Below the pieces are notes generated by a model. That model saw nothing but the letters and a program-made list of their open reading frames with translations. It was not told the DNA's origin and made no database searches. Shown here piece by piece: positions 34,286 to 41,795 of a DNA stretch of 64,000 bases. This DNA comes from Streptacidiphilus jeojiense. Lineage in GTDB: Bacteria; Actinomycetota; Actinomycetes; Streptomycetales; Streptomycetaceae. The stretch lies in contig NZ_JOEH01000038.1 in NCBI RefSeq assembly GCF_000719095.1, positions 1-64,000 on the forward strand, given 5' to 3'. A program made the position numbers and the translations under genes. Within the stretch, counting starts at the first letter, position 1; the number at the start of each line of letters is the position of its first letter.

Positions 34286-37200
34286 ATGTCCCCCGACGCC
34301 CCCACCAACGTCGACTTCTTCGCCCGCCAGGCGCTCCCCGTACCCCGGGTGACCGAGGATCAGGCCCGACTGATCGCCGCCTCCTCCTTCGGACTGACCG
34401 TCAGCGCCGAGTCGCTGGGCAGCCAGCAGGACGCCAACTTCCTGCTCCGCCACGAGGACGGAACCCCTGCCGCGGTGCTGAAGATCGCCAATCCGGCGTT
34501 CAGCAGGACCGAGACGGAGGCGCAGGACGAGGCCGCCGACCGGGTCGCCGCCCGGGCGGCCGAGCCGGGACTGCGGGCAGCCACCGTGCTGCGCGGCCCC
34601 GACGGCGCTCGGCGGACGGCGACGGTCGCCACCGAGGAGGGCGAGGCAGTCGCCCGACTGCTCCGCTACCTGTCCGGCGGAACCCTCTCCGGCCCCCGCC
34701 ATCTCTCGCCCCCGGCAGTAGCGGCGATGGGCCGGATCGCAGGCAGCGTCAGCGTCGCACTGCGCGACTTCCGGCACCCGGGCATCGACCGCGTGCTGCA
34801 GTGGGACCTGCGCCACGCCGACCGCGTAGTCGCCCTGCTGAGCCCCTACATCCTTGAGCCGACTCGCAACAGCGCAGTGCTCGCCGCGACCGCTGAGGCC
34901 TGGTCACAGGTCACCGCGGTGTCCGACCGGCTCCCCCGCCAGGCCGTGCATCTGGACCTGACCGACGACAACCTGGTCCAGGCGGTGGACAGCCGCCTCC
35001 CCATGCCGGACGGCGTCATCGACTTCGGTGATCTGACCGACAGCTGGGCCGTCAGCGAACTCGCCATCTGTCTCTCCTCGCTGCTGCACCACGACGGCAT
35101 GGAGCCGCACCACCTGCTGCCCGCCGTCCGCGCCTTCCACCGGCTTCGCCCGCTGACGCCGGAGGAGGTATCGGCGCTGTGGCCGCTGGTCGTGCTCCGC
35201 GCCGCCACCCTGGTGGCGAGCGGACGCCAGCAGGCCGCCGTGGACGGGGACAACGCCTATGCCCAGGGAGCGCTCGACCGCGAGTGGAAGATCTTCGAGC
35301 AGGCCACCAGCGTTCCTTCGGTCGTCATGACCGGCCTGATCGCCGACGCACTGGACCCACACCTGGACCGGGACCCGGACCTGGACCTGGACCGCCGGGC
35401 AACGCTCCCCGCCTTCACCCCGGCACACCCCCTGGTGCCGCAGGTGGACCCGGGGGACATCGACCCCCTCGACCTCTCCTGCGAGGCCGACGCCATGGAC
35501 CGCGGCGCCTGGCTCGCCCCGGACGCCGAAGAGCGCCTCGCGGCAGCCCTGTTCGCCCGCGGCGCCACGGCCCTCGCCACCCGCTACGCCCAGCCCCGGC
35601 TGGCCGGCACACCCGTCCTGGCCGACACCTCACCGGCCACCGTCCCCACCGGCATCGACCTCAGGACTGCGCCGGCAGGACCACCCGTCACCCTGCACGC
35701 CCCCTGCGACGGAACCCTGCTGCTCGCGGCCCCGGGCCAGGCCACCCTCAGATTCCGATCCCACCTGCTGGACCTCTCCTGGTCCGCCGATCTGCCCGAA
35801 CCCCAACTCCCGCTCCCGTTCCCCCGCCCCGGAACGCCGCTGCGTGCCGGCGACGAGCTGACGACCCTTCCGGCCGGCACCCGCATCCACCTGACGCTCC
35901 GCCAGGCCGACGCACCGCCCGTCCCCGCCCGGGTACGCCCCGAATACGCGGCCGGCTGGCTGGCGCTCACCACGGACCCCACTCCCCTGCTCGGGCTCCG
36001 ACCCACGGCCGCACCGGAAGCACTGCCCGAACAACGCCAGTCGGAACAACGCCTGTTGGAACGACGGGAAAGCTCGTTCGCCACGGTCCAGGGGCACTAC
36101 TACTCCGCCCCGCCCAGGATCGAACGGGGCTGGCGCCACCACCTGGCCTCCACCGAGGGCAGGTCGTACCTGGACATCGTCAACAACGTCGCCGCCGTCG
36201 GCCACGCCCACCCCCGCATCGAGGAGGCGGTCACCCGGCAGCTGCGGAGGCTGAACACCAACTCCCGCTTCCACTACTCCTCAGTGGTGGAGTTCTCCGA
36301 GCGCCTGGCCGGACTGCTGCCCGACCCGCTGGACACCGTGTTCCTGGTCAACTCCGGCTCCGAGGCGGTCGATCTGGCACTGCGGCTGGCCATCGGCGCG
36401 ACCGGGCAGCACGACGTCGTCGCTCTGCGCGAGGCCTACCACGGCTGGACCTACGCCTCCGACGCCGTCTCGACCTCCATCGCGGACAACCCCAACGCGC
36501 TCACCAGCCGACCGGACTGGGTCCACACCCTGGACTCCCCCAACTCCTACCGGGGCCGCCACCGCGGCCCGCATGCCTCCCGCTACGCGCCCGAAGCGGT
36601 GCACGCCATCGCGGAGCTGGCCGCATCCGGTCGACCGCCGGGCGCCTTCCTCGCCGAGTCCTACTACGGCAACGCGGGCGGGGTCCCACTGCCCACCGGC
36701 TATCTCGCCGAGGTCTACGCCGAGGTACGACGCCACGGCGGTCTGGCCGTCGCGGACGAGATCCAGGTCGGCTACGGCCGGCTCGGCAACTGGTTCTGGG
36801 GGTTCGAGCAGCAGCAGGTGGTGCCCGACATCGTCTGCGTGGCCAAGGCCATCGGCAACGGCCACCCGCTCGGCGCGGTGGTCACCTCCAGGGCGATCGC
36901 CGAGCGCTACCGCGACCAGGGCTACTTCTTCTCCTCCACCGGCGGCAGCCCGGTCTCCAGCACCGTCGGCCTCACCGTCCTCGACATCCTCCGCGACGAG
37001 GACCTGCAGGGAAACGCCCTGCGCAGCGGAGCCCTGCTCAAATCCGGCCTGCAGGCCCTCGGCGAACGGCACCCCGTCGTCGGCACGGTCCACGGGTCCG
37101 GCCTCTACCTGGGACTGGAACTGGTCCGCGACCGGCAGTCGCTGGAACCGGCCACCGAGGAGACGGCCGAACTGTGCGACCGGATGCTCGAACTCGGAGT

Positions 37201-37327
37201 CGTGGTGCAGCCCACCGGCGACCACCTCAACATCCTCAAGATCAAGCCACCCCTGTGCATCGACGCGGCCGCCGTCACCTTCTTCACCGCCACCCTGGAC
37301 CGCGCCCTGACCGAACTGGGTCACTGA
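34286..37327 (+). CDS. APH-like kinase / degenerate M23 / class III aminotransferase fusion
   Basis: 1013 residues, the usual length of this fusion. Residues ~20-370 are an aminoglycoside-phosphotransferase-like kinase (GSQQDANFLLRHEDGTPAAVLKI with the Lys, VHLDLTDDNLVQ as catalytic loop, VIDFGDLTDSW as DFG). Residues ~450-570 occupy the place of the M23/LytM module (VTLHAPCDGTLLLAAPGQATLRFRSHLLDL), but its metal-binding His/Asp are gone. Residues ~590-1013 are a class III aminotransferase: VNSGSEAVDLALRLA, EAYHGWTYASDA, ADEIQVGYGR and the PLP lysine in CVAKAIGNGHPLGAV. The nearest characterised relatives of the C-terminus are phospholyases of ethanolamine phosphate and hydroxylysine phosphate. 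A kinase-then-lyase route for an amino alcohol is an attractive inference. AAGGA precedes the ATG. Confidence 0.9.
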   Translation: MSPDAPTNVDFFARQALPVPRVTEDQARLIAASSFGLTVSAESLGSQQDANFLLRHEDGTPAAVLKIANPAFSRTETEAQDEAADRVAARAAEPGLRAATVLRGPDGARRTATVATEEGEAVARLLRYLSGGTLSGPRHLSPPAVAAMGRIAGSVSVALRDFRHPGIDRVLQWDLRHADRVVALLSPYILEPTRNSAVLAATAEAWSQVTAVSDRLPRQAVHLDLTDDNLVQAVDSRLPMPDGVIDFGDLTDSWAVSELAICLSSLLHHDGMEPHHLLPAVRAFHRLRPLTPEEVSALWPLVVLRAATLVASGRQQAAVDGDNAYAQGALDREWKIFEQATSVPSVVMTGLIADALDPHLDRDPDLDLDRRATLPAFTPAHPLVPQVDPGDIDPLDLSCEADAMDRGAWLAPDAEERLAAALFARGATALATRYAQPRLAGTPVLADTSPATVPTGIDLRTAPAGPPVTLHAPCDGTLLLAAPGQATLRFRSHLLDLSWSADLPEPQLPLPFPRPGTPLRAGDELTTLPAGTRIHLTLRQADAPPVPARVRPEYAAGWLALTTDPTPLLGLRPTAAPEALPEQRQSEQRLLERRESSFATVQGHYYSAPPRIERGWRHHLASTEGRSYLDIVNNVAAVGHAHPRIEEAVTRQLRRLNTNSRFHYSSVVEFSERLAGLLPDPLDTVFLVNSGSEAVDLALRLAIGATGQHDVVALREAYHGWTYASDAVSTSIADNPNALTSRPDWVHTLDSPNSYRGRHRGPHASRYAPEAVHAIAELAASGRPPGAFLAESYYGNAGGVPLPTGYLAEVYAEVRRHGGLAVADEIQVGYGRLGNWFWGFEQQQVVPDIVCVAKAIGNGHPLGAVVTSRAIAERYRDQGYFFSSTGGSPVSSTVGLTVLDILRDEDLQGNALRSGALLKSGLQALGERHPVVGTVHGSGLYLGLELVRDRQSLEPATEETAELCDRMLELGVVVQPTGDHLNILKIKPPLCIDAAAVTFFTATLDRALTELGH

Positions 37328-37349
37328 GGAGAGCGCTCCTGCGCTGGGC

Positions 37350-38258
37350 CTAGGCGCGGGCCCGGCCGGTGGTGTGGTCCGGGCTGGGGTGGGGGGCGGT
37401 CAGGTCGAGCAGGATCATGGCGTCGTGGTCCGGGGTGCCGGGCTGGGCGACGTAGACGCCCAGGCGCTGGCCGGGGGTGCCTTCGAGTTGCATGCCCTGG
37501 AAGGCGAGGGTGATCTCACCGACCTGCGGGTGGTGGAAGGTCTTCGGCTTCTGCGCGTGGCTCGCGCGGGCCACGTCGTAGCGGTCCCAGAGCTTGGCGA
37601 AGTCAGGGCTCTTGAGCAGCAGTTCGCCGATGAGTCCGGCCAGGTCGGGGGCGTCGGGATCGGTGCCGGCCAGCGCCCGGAGCCGCGCGACGCAGCCGCG
37701 GATCTGGGTGGACCAGTCGGCGTACAGGTCGCGGGCCTGGGGGTGCAGGAACAGGTAGCGGGCCAGGTTGCGCTGGCGGACCGGCCACTTCTCGATGCCG
37801 GTGTACAGCGCGAGCGCGCCCGGGTTGGCGGCGAGCAGGTCCAGGGTGCGGCTGGTGACGTAGGCCGGGCTGGGGCGAAGGCTCTCCAGCAGCAGCTTGA
37901 CCTTGGGGCTCACGGTGCGGCTGGGGGCGGCCGGGGGCACCGGCGGGTGGTGGGCGGCACGGATCGCCAGGGTACGCAGATGGCTCTGCTCGTCCTCGTC
38001 CAGCTTGAGAGCGCGGCCCAGGGCCTCGACGACGGCCAGGCTGGGGCGGGTCTCCCGGCCGCGTTCCAGCCGGGTGTAGTAGTCGATGCTCACCCCGGCC
38101 AGCGCCGCCACCTCCTCGCGGCGCAGCCCCGGGGTGCGTCGCACCCCCGCTCCGGGAGTGAAGCCGACCTCGGCCGGGGTGACCTGGGTGCGCCGGGCGC
38201 GCAGGAACCGGCCCAGTTCCGTGCCGCTGCTCTCGTGCTGCTGCCGTTCGGGTGCCAT
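37350..38258 (-). CDS. XRE-type regulator with MmyB-like ligand domain, second copy
   Basis: 302 residues. HTH: VRRTPGLRREEVAALAGVSIDYYTRLERGRETRPSL. The ligand domain has the family blocks PAYVTSRTLDLLAANPGALALYTG, NLARYLFLHPQARDLYADW and HHPQVGEITLAFQGMQLEGTPGQRLGVYVAQPGTPDHDAMILL. A paralogue of the gene at 18335-19219 with the same organisation: divergent from a redox operon, with the related operator 42 bp upstream of the start. Unlike its relative it has no TANNNT six bases before the ATG. Confidence 0.92.
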   Translation of the reverse strand: MAPERQQHESSGTELGRFLRARRTQVTPAEVGFTPGAGVRRTPGLRREEVAALAGVSIDYYTRLERGRETRPSLAVVEALGRALKLDEDEQSHLRTLAIRAAHHPPVPPAAPSRTVSPKVKLLLESLRPSPAYVTSRTLDLLAANPGALALYTGIEKWPVRQRNLARYLFLHPQARDLYADWSTQIRGCVARLRALAGTDPDAPDLAGLIGELLLKSPDFAKLWDRYDVARASHAQKPKTFHHPQVGEITLAFQGMQLEGTPGQRLGVYVAQPGTPDHDAMILLDLTAPHPSPDHTTGRARA

Positions 38259-38300
38259 GCCACCAGTGTCGCCCGCGCGCGAGCTCCGCGCCGCAGGCCA

Positions 38301-38328
38301 GGGGGGCCGTAGCAGACCCCCCTTGGCG
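38301..38328. promoter_or_regulatory. Putative MmyB-type operator, copy 2
   Basis: Reads GGGGGGCCGTAGCAGA then CCCCCCTTGGCG, a dyad with GGGGGG and CCCCCC arms. It aligns with 19261-19289 and is 42 bp before the regulator start, against 41 bp there. Confidence 0.55.
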
Positions 38329-38476
38329 CTCCCGGGAAAAGCCCGCCCTGCCGCGTGGCCGCCGCGGCGGGCACGGTTTAGACAAGGAGCAGATCACCGA
38401 TCCGCTCCACCGTCCGGCACCGCGCGAAGGCCCGTGCCCTTCGACGGTCACCACCCCGAGACGAAGGCACCGACCC

Positions 38477-38797
38477 ATGAGCGACCAAGCCCCGACCCGC
38501 GCCCGGCAACTGCTCGGCGACACCGCGCCCGAGCTGGTGCGGCTGACCGACGAGGTGCTCTTCGGCCAGGTCTGGGCCGACCCCGGCCTGTCACCGCGGG
38601 ACCGCAGCCTGGTCACGGTCGCCGCCCTGACCGCGCTGCACCGCCCCGAACAGCTCAACTCCCACCTGCGCCTGGCCCTGTCCAACGGCCTGGGCAAGGA
38701 CGAGCTGGTGGCCGCGATCACACAGCTGGCCTTCTACGCCGGATGGCCCAACGCGATGTCCGCGATGACCCAGCTGAAGGCCATCACCGAGGAGTGA
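38477..38797 (+). CDS. Carboxymuconolactone decarboxylase-family protein
   Basis: 106 residues, typical CMD length. The helical core reads LTDEVLFGQVWADPGLSPRDRSLVTVAALTALHRPEQLNSHLRLALSNGLGKDELVAAITQLAFYAGWPNAMSAM, where the EL/QLAFYAGWPxA block and HLRLALSNGL are family signatures. The AhpD-like CxxC is absent, so it is not a peroxidase of that kind. Probably a gamma-carboxymuconolactone-decarboxylase-like enzyme or a metabolite-binding partner. First gene of an operon with an alcohol dehydrogenase. Confidence 0.9.
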   Translation: MSDQAPTRARQLLGDTAPELVRLTDEVLFGQVWADPGLSPRDRSLVTVAALTALHRPEQLNSHLRLALSNGLGKDELVAAITQLAFYAGWPNAMSAMTQLKAITEE

Positions 38798-38895
38798 GGC
38801 GGCCACCGCCGCCGAGCAGATCCGTCGGCGACACGCCACCGGCACCCCGAGCCCCCACCCGCCGACCACCCAGAACCCACCCGAGGACAGGCACC

Positions 38896-39930
38896 ATGCG
38901 CGCAACACTGCTCTACCAGGCCGGCGACGTCCGCGTCGAGGACGTCGCAGACCCCAAGATCCAGCAGCCCACCGACGCGGTCATCCGCATCGTCGCCGGC
39001 TGCGTCTGCGGCAGCGACCTGTGGCCCTACAAGTCCGCGCCGCTGACCGACAACCCCCGCCACATGGGCCACGAGTTCATCGGCGTGGTCGAGGACACCG
39101 GCGCCGAGGTGCGGACCGTCAAGGCGGGCGACCTGGTCGTGGTCCCGTTCACCTACTCGGACGGCACCTGCGAGAACTGCCGCCGCGGCCTGACCACCTC
39201 CTGCGTCCACGCGGGCCAGTGGGGCGTCGGCGGAGTCGACGGCGGCCAGGGCGAAGCCGCCCGCATCCCGTGGGCCGACGGCACCCTGGTCAAGCTCCCC
39301 GTCGGCGAGGACTCCGAACTGCTGCCCGACCTGCTCACCCTCTCCGACGTGCTGTGCACCGGCTACCACGCCGCCCGCACCGCCGGGGTGACGGCCGGCG
39401 ACAGCGTCACCGTCATCGGCGACGGCGCGGTGGGCCTGTCCGCGGTCATCGCCTCCAAGCTGCTCGGCGCCGAACGCATCATCCTGATGGGCCGTCACAC
39501 CCAGCGCACCGACCTCGGGCGGGAGTTCGGCGCCACCGACGTGGTCGCCGCACGCGGCCAGGACGGCGTCGCCGCCGTGCGCGAGCTGACCGGGGGCACC
39601 GGCACCGAGCGGGTGCTGGAGTGCGTCGGCCTCAAGGAGGCCCTGGTCCAGTCGGCCGGCGTGGTCCGCGACGGCGGCACCATCAGCCGGGTCGGCGCCC
39701 CGCAGTACCCCGAGGTGCCGTTCGGTTTCCCCGAGTTCATGCGCAACATCACCCTCACCGGCGGCGTAGCGCCCGCCCGCGCCTACATCGACGAACTGCT
39801 GCCGCACATCCTGAACGGCGAGATCCACCCCGGCCGGGTCTTCGACCGCACCGTGGCCCTGGACGACGCCGCCGAGGGCTACCGGCTGATGAACGACCGC
39901 GAGGCCCTCAAGGTCCTCATCCGCCCCTGA
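38896..39930 (+). CDS. Zinc-dependent alcohol dehydrogenase (MDR)
   Basis: 344 residues. Catalytic zinc ligands: Cys in AGCVCGSDLWPY (about 37) and His-Glu in GHEFIGVVE (about 59). The structural-zinc loop reads SDGTCENCRRGLTTSC, so the first cysteine is replaced by Asp, a known variant of this subgroup. The Rossmann motif is GDGAVGLSAVIASKLLGAERIILMGR. It oxidises alcohols or reduces aldehydes with NAD(P). It follows the CMD gene by 98 bp and precedes a hydrolase by 36 bp. Confidence 0.93.
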   Translation: MRATLLYQAGDVRVEDVADPKIQQPTDAVIRIVAGCVCGSDLWPYKSAPLTDNPRHMGHEFIGVVEDTGAEVRTVKAGDLVVVPFTYSDGTCENCRRGLTTSCVHAGQWGVGGVDGGQGEAARIPWADGTLVKLPVGEDSELLPDLLTLSDVLCTGYHAARTAGVTAGDSVTVIGDGAVGLSAVIASKLLGAERIILMGRHTQRTDLGREFGATDVVAARGQDGVAAVRELTGGTGTERVLECVGLKEALVQSAGVVRDGGTISRVGAPQYPEVPFGFPEFMRNITLTGGVAPARAYIDELLPHILNGEIHPGRVFDRTVALDDAAEGYRLMNDREALKVLIRP

Positions 39931-39966
39931 CCCCGCACTTCACACTCCGCACGGCAAGGAAAGACA

Positions 39967-40890
39967 ATGGAACGCATCACCTTCCAGAACAAGGGCAACA
40001 CGGTTGTCGGCGACCTGTTCCAGCCGGACGGCTTCGAGCAGGGCACCCGGTACCCGGCGATCGTGATCACGCACCCGTTCGGTGCGGTCAAGGAGCAGGT
40101 CTCCACCACCTACGCGAAGCTGCTGTCCGCGCAGGGCTTCGTCACCCTGGTGTTCGACGCCTCGTACCAGGGTGAGAGCGGCGGCGAGCCGCACTTCTCC
40201 GAGTTCCCCTCGGCGCGCACGGAGGACATCCGCCGCGCGGTGGACTTCCTGAGCAACCACCCGGACGTGGACCCCGAGCGCATCGGCGCCCTGGGCATCT
40301 GCGCGGGCGGCGGCTACACGGTCAATGTGTCGCAGACCGAACTGCGGATCAAGGCCGTGGCGGGCGTGAGCACCTTCAACATCGGTGCCGCGCGCCGTGA
40401 CGGCGTCGGCCCGCTGGGGGCGCAGACCGCGGAGTACCGCACCAGCCTGCTGGAGCGCTCGGGCGCGGCCCGCACCCGGGAAGCGGCCGGCGGCGAGGTC
40501 GAGATGTTCTCCCTGATCGCCGACAACCCCCGGTTCGACATGAACGACCTGTCGACGATCCCGATGATGTACCAGGAGGGCTACAGGTACTACTCGGAGA
40601 TCGACCCGAACCCCCGCTTCATGGGCACGTTCGCCCTGTCCAGCCTCAGCCAGCAGATGGCGTTCTTCCCCTTCGAGGGGATCGAGCTGATCTCCCCGCG
40701 CCCGCTGCTGCTGATCGCCGGCTCCGAGGCCGACACCCTGTACTACAGCCAGGACGCGGTCGCGAAGGCGAAGGAGCCCAAGGAACTCCACGTCCTCGAC
40801 GGCGCCTCCCACATCGACCTGTACTGGAACCCGGAGTACGTCCCGCAGGTCGCCGCCAAGCTCACCGAGTTCTTCGCCAAGCACCTCTGA
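39967..40890 (+). CDS. Alpha/beta hydrolase with cysteine nucleophile (dienelactone-hydrolase/YcjY-like)
   Basis: 307 residues. The nucleophile elbow reads LGICAGGGY (about 117), with Cys where most hydrolases have Ser. IVITHPFGAVKEQVSTTYAKLLSAQGF and VFDASYQGESGG are the usual early blocks, RPLLLIAGSEADTLYYSQDA supplies the acid and LDGASHIDLYW the histidine. Cys nucleophiles occur in dienelactone hydrolases; YcjY-type relatives act on uncharacterised esters or lactones. Last gene of the CMD/ADH operon, suggesting a lactone or aldehyde pathway. Confidence 0.85.
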   Translation: MERITFQNKGNTVVGDLFQPDGFEQGTRYPAIVITHPFGAVKEQVSTTYAKLLSAQGFVTLVFDASYQGESGGEPHFSEFPSARTEDIRRAVDFLSNHPDVDPERIGALGICAGGGYTVNVSQTELRIKAVAGVSTFNIGAARRDGVGPLGAQTAEYRTSLLERSGAARTREAAGGEVEMFSLIADNPRFDMNDLSTIPMMYQEGYRYYSEIDPNPRFMGTFALSSLSQQMAFFPFEGIELISPRPLLLIAGSEADTLYYSQDAVAKAKEPKELHVLDGASHIDLYWNPEYVPQVAAKLTEFFAKHL

Positions 40891-40926
40891 ACCACCCGGC
40901 GGCAGACGGTGGCGGCGTGCGGTGGA

Positions 40927-40953
40927 GTGCCGCCCGGGGTGTCCGGGCGGCAC
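40927..40953. terminator. Perfect hairpin between convergent hydrolase genes
   Basis: GTGCCGCCCGG and CCGGGCGGCAC around a 5-base loop, 37 bp after one stop and 6 bp before the other. Confidence 0.8.
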
Positions 40954-40959
40954 CCGCGG

Positions 40960-41643
40960 TCATGCGAGCGTGGCCGCAGCCTTCTTGATCAGGTCGGCGA
41001 CGACTCCCGGCTGCGACACGTAGATCGCATGGCTACCGGGTGTCTCGGCGACGGTGGCGCCGATGCGCTGCGCCATCGACTCCTGCGCGGCGGGCGGGAT
41101 CATCCGGTCGTCGGTGACGTGCAGGTACCAGCTGGGCTTCGCGTGCCAGGCGGCCTTGGTCACCGTGCCGCCGAGCGCGTCCAACCCCCACGGCACCTGC
41201 GAGTCGGCCATGAACGCCGCCTCCTGCGCGGGGACGTCGGCGGCGAACGAGTCGGAGAACCTGGCGCGGTCCAGGAAGAGGTAGCCGTTGACCGGCGGCA
41301 GGATGGGCGGCTGCGGCCCGTCGGTCGGGAACATGCCCAGAAGCGTGTTGACCGACTCGCCCTGGTCGGGGGCGAACGCCGTGACGTAGACGAGCGCCCC
41401 GACCTTGTCGTGGTTGCCGGCCTCGGTGATCACTGCGCCCCCGTACGAGTGGCCGACGAGCACGACCGGGCCGGTGGCACCGTCGAGCACGTCACGGGTG
41501 ACGGCGACATCGTCGGCGAGCGACTTCGTCGGGTTCTGCACGATCCGCACGTCGAAGCCGTCGGTCGTCAGCGCGTCGTAGACTCCGCGCCATCCGGCAC
41601 CGTCGACAAAACCGCCGTGGACGAGAACGATGGTTGCGCTCAT
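40960..41643 (-). CDS. Alpha/beta hydrolase, serine type
   Basis: 227 residues, ribosome site AAGGAG. It opens MSATIVLVHGGFVDGAGWRGVYDAL. The elbow is VVLVGHSYGGAVI (Ser about 83), acid YLHVTDDRMIPP (about 182) and His SHAIYVSQP (about 206). This compact salicylate-esterase/EstC-like form is a common streptomycete family for small-ester hydrolysis. A third, Tat-exported relative is at 47649. Divergent from the LAL regulator. Confidence 0.9.
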   Translation of the reverse strand: MSATIVLVHGGFVDGAGWRGVYDALTTDGFDVRIVQNPTKSLADDVAVTRDVLDGATGPVVLVGHSYGGAVITEAGNHDKVGALVYVTAFAPDQGESVNTLLGMFPTDGPQPPILPPVNGYLFLDRARFSDSFAADVPAQEAAFMADSQVPWGLDALGGTVTKAAWHAKPSWYLHVTDDRMIPPAAQESMAQRIGATVAETPGSHAIYVSQPGVVADLIKKAAATLA

Positions 41644-41783
41644 GGCGTCTCCTTCCAGATCTGGTGGACGAGAGCGAACCTACGGACGTGCTGGACGCGG
41701 CGAATCCGTCAGATGACTGTCCTCGGTGGGCCGCTGGTCCGAAGCAGGTCCTTCGCGCCGGAGTCGACGGCCGCCCGGCCCAG

Positions 41784-41789
41784 TAGAGT
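41784..41789 (+). promoter_or_regulatory. -10 hexamer TAGAGT, leaderless spacing
   Basis: A TANNNT hexamer exactly six bases before the GTG at 41796, supporting that start over the GTG seven codons later. Confidence 0.45.
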
Positions 41790-41795
41790 CTGAGC

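Noticed and set aside
35179..37353. 724-codon plus-strand frame inside the aminotransferase fusion
   Set aside because: Pro/Arg-rich shadow in another frame.
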